A stretch of DNA of 7,516 nucleotides from positions 27,828-35,343 of the forward strand of contig PCDB01000038.1 in NCBI GenBank assembly GCA_002591625.1. Direction: 5' to 3'. The translations under genes were made by a program, and so were the position numbers. Origin of the DNA: Porticoccaceae bacterium (GTDB lineage: Bacteria; Pseudomonadota; Gammaproteobacteria; Pseudomonadales; Porticoccaceae). Positions within the stretch are counted from its first letter, which is position 1, and every line of letters starts with the position of its first letter. Below are positions 6,603 to 7,516 of this stretch, piece by piece. The notes under the pieces were generated by a model. It searched no databases. It was not told where the DNA came from and worked only from the letters and a program-made list of their open reading frames with translations.

Positions 6603-7516
6603 CAATAATCGGTTTGGGCATGCATCCTTTCGGACGCTCACCCCAAAAAACTGGCCTTCAGCAGGGTGCAGAGGCCGCAAGAGAGGCTTTGGCAGATGCA
6701 GGTGTCGACTGGAAGGACATTGAGTGCGGTTATGGTGGCAGTCAAGATGGCGGCAACGCAGACTCAATTGTAAATGAACTAGGCCTGAGCGGCCTGCAAT
6801 TTACAAACATTTTCAATGGATGTGCGACGGGAGGAAGCTCTTTGCATGCCGCATACAGCACCATAAAATCAGGTGAATATCGTAACGCGTTGGTTCTGGG
6901 GTTCGATAAGCACCCAAGAGGCGCCTTCAATCCGTTACCGGCTGAGTGGGGAATTGACGATTGGTATGGTGAAACGGGCCTGATGCTGACAACACAATAT
7001 TTTGCTATGAAAATACAGCGCTACATGCATGAATATGACATTTCAGAGCAAGCGTTGATTAGTGTAGCCGAAAAAGCTTTTTATAATGGTTCTATTAACC
7101 CAACTGCCTGGCGAAGACAAGCTCTCAGTCGAGAAGATATAGGCACCTCTCAAATGGTTAGCCACCCCCTTAGGAAATATATGTTCTGCAACCCAGCTGA
7201 GGGGGCGGTAGCACTGGTTATCTGCAACGCTGAAGAGGCGAAGCGATACACCGATAAACCAGTGTTCATCAATGCGGCCATTGTCCGCACCCGCCATTAT
7301 GGAAGTTTTGAAGTCTTCAGCCCATCGCAGCCCGTAATAACAGCAGATTCGCCTACTGTAATCGCCTCACAAGCTGCATATGAACAGGCAGGCATAGGTC
7401 CCGCCGACATTGATGTTGCGCAGCTGCAGGACACTGAAAGTGGGGCAGAAATAATTCATATGGCAGAAAATGGATTCTGTGCTCATGGGGAACAAGAGAA
7501 ATTATTGGAAGAACGT
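6593..7516 (+). CDS. Thiolase-superfamily protein (SCP-x / lipid-transfer type), 3' truncated by window edge
   Basis: The frame stays open for 308 codons to the last base, so the C terminus is missing, perhaps 60-100 residues judging from the usual size of the family. The N terminus MDVAIIGLGMHPFGR is typical of SCP-x/lipid-transfer thiolases. The nucleophile region FNGCATGGSSL puts a cysteine (C77, codon 6821-6823) at the thiolase active-site position. Later, QLQDTESGAEIIHMAENGFCAHGEQ (277-301) corresponds to the loop that in classical SCP-x thiolases carries a His-Asp pair; here the His position is Gln (Q279). C296 lies in the GFC..GE motif. Such proteins cleave or condense acyl-CoA esters as thiolases, or act as retro-aldolases like Ltp2 with a DUF35 partner. 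The direct 10-base overlap with the DUF35 gene indicates a heteromeric complex. Thiolase versus aldolase cannot be decided from this partial sequence. Confidence 0.88.
   Translation, partial: MDVAIIGLGMHPFGRSPQKTGLQQGAEAAREALADAGVDWKDIECGYGGSQDGGNADSIVNELGLSGLQFTNIFNGCATGGSSLHAAYSTIKSGEYRNALVLGFDKHPRGAFNPLPAEWGIDDWYGETGLMLTTQYFAMKIQRYMHEYDISEQALISVAEKAFYNGSINPTAWRRQALSREDIGTSQMVSHPLRKYMFCNPAEGAVALVICNAEEAKRYTDKPVFINAAIVRTRHYGSFEVFSPSQPVITADSPTVIASQAAYEQAGIGPADIDVAQLQDTESGAEIIHMAENGFCAHGEQEKLLEER

Overview
The window is a densely packed, single-strand (+) catabolic gene cluster of a bacterium, most likely a proteobacterium. That placement is an inference from protein style (AcoA/AcoB-like E1 subunits, a thiolase/DUF35 pair, a Rieske-oxygenase-family protein), moderate G+C judged by eye, and tight operon spacing with Shine-Dalgarno sites. 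No RNA gene, mobile element, CRISPR array or convincing terminator is visible, and all seven genes read rightward.

Layout: (1) 2-1138, a ring-hydroxylating-oxygenase alpha-subunit relative that keeps the mononuclear-iron catalytic domain but has no Rieske [2Fe-2S] site. (2) 1207-6144, a complete 2-oxoacid/acetoin dehydrogenase complex in the order E1 alpha, E1 beta, E2, E3, with gaps of 14, 2 and 8 bases. The E2 carries one lipoyl domain and two tandem peripheral-subunit-binding domains. (3) 6165-6602, a small DUF35 zinc-ribbon/OB-fold protein. (4) 6593-7516, a thiolase-superfamily protein that overlaps the DUF35 gene by 10 bases and runs off the right edge.

How they may work together (inference): DUF35 proteins paired with SCP-x/lipid-transfer-type thiolases act on CoA thioesters, for example in steroid side-chain and related degradations, as thiolases or retro-aldolases. 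The dehydrogenase complex makes an acyl-CoA and NADH from a 2-oxoacid or an acetoin-like hydroxyketone. The oxygenase-like protein could perform an oxidative step if a separate protein supplies the missing Rieske centre. Together they look like part of a route that oxygenates a larger molecule and funnels fragments into acyl-CoA metabolism. The substrate cannot be read from the sequence. The most unusual features are the Rieske-less oxygenase, the double binding domain of E2, and the substituted His-Asp motif of the thiolase.
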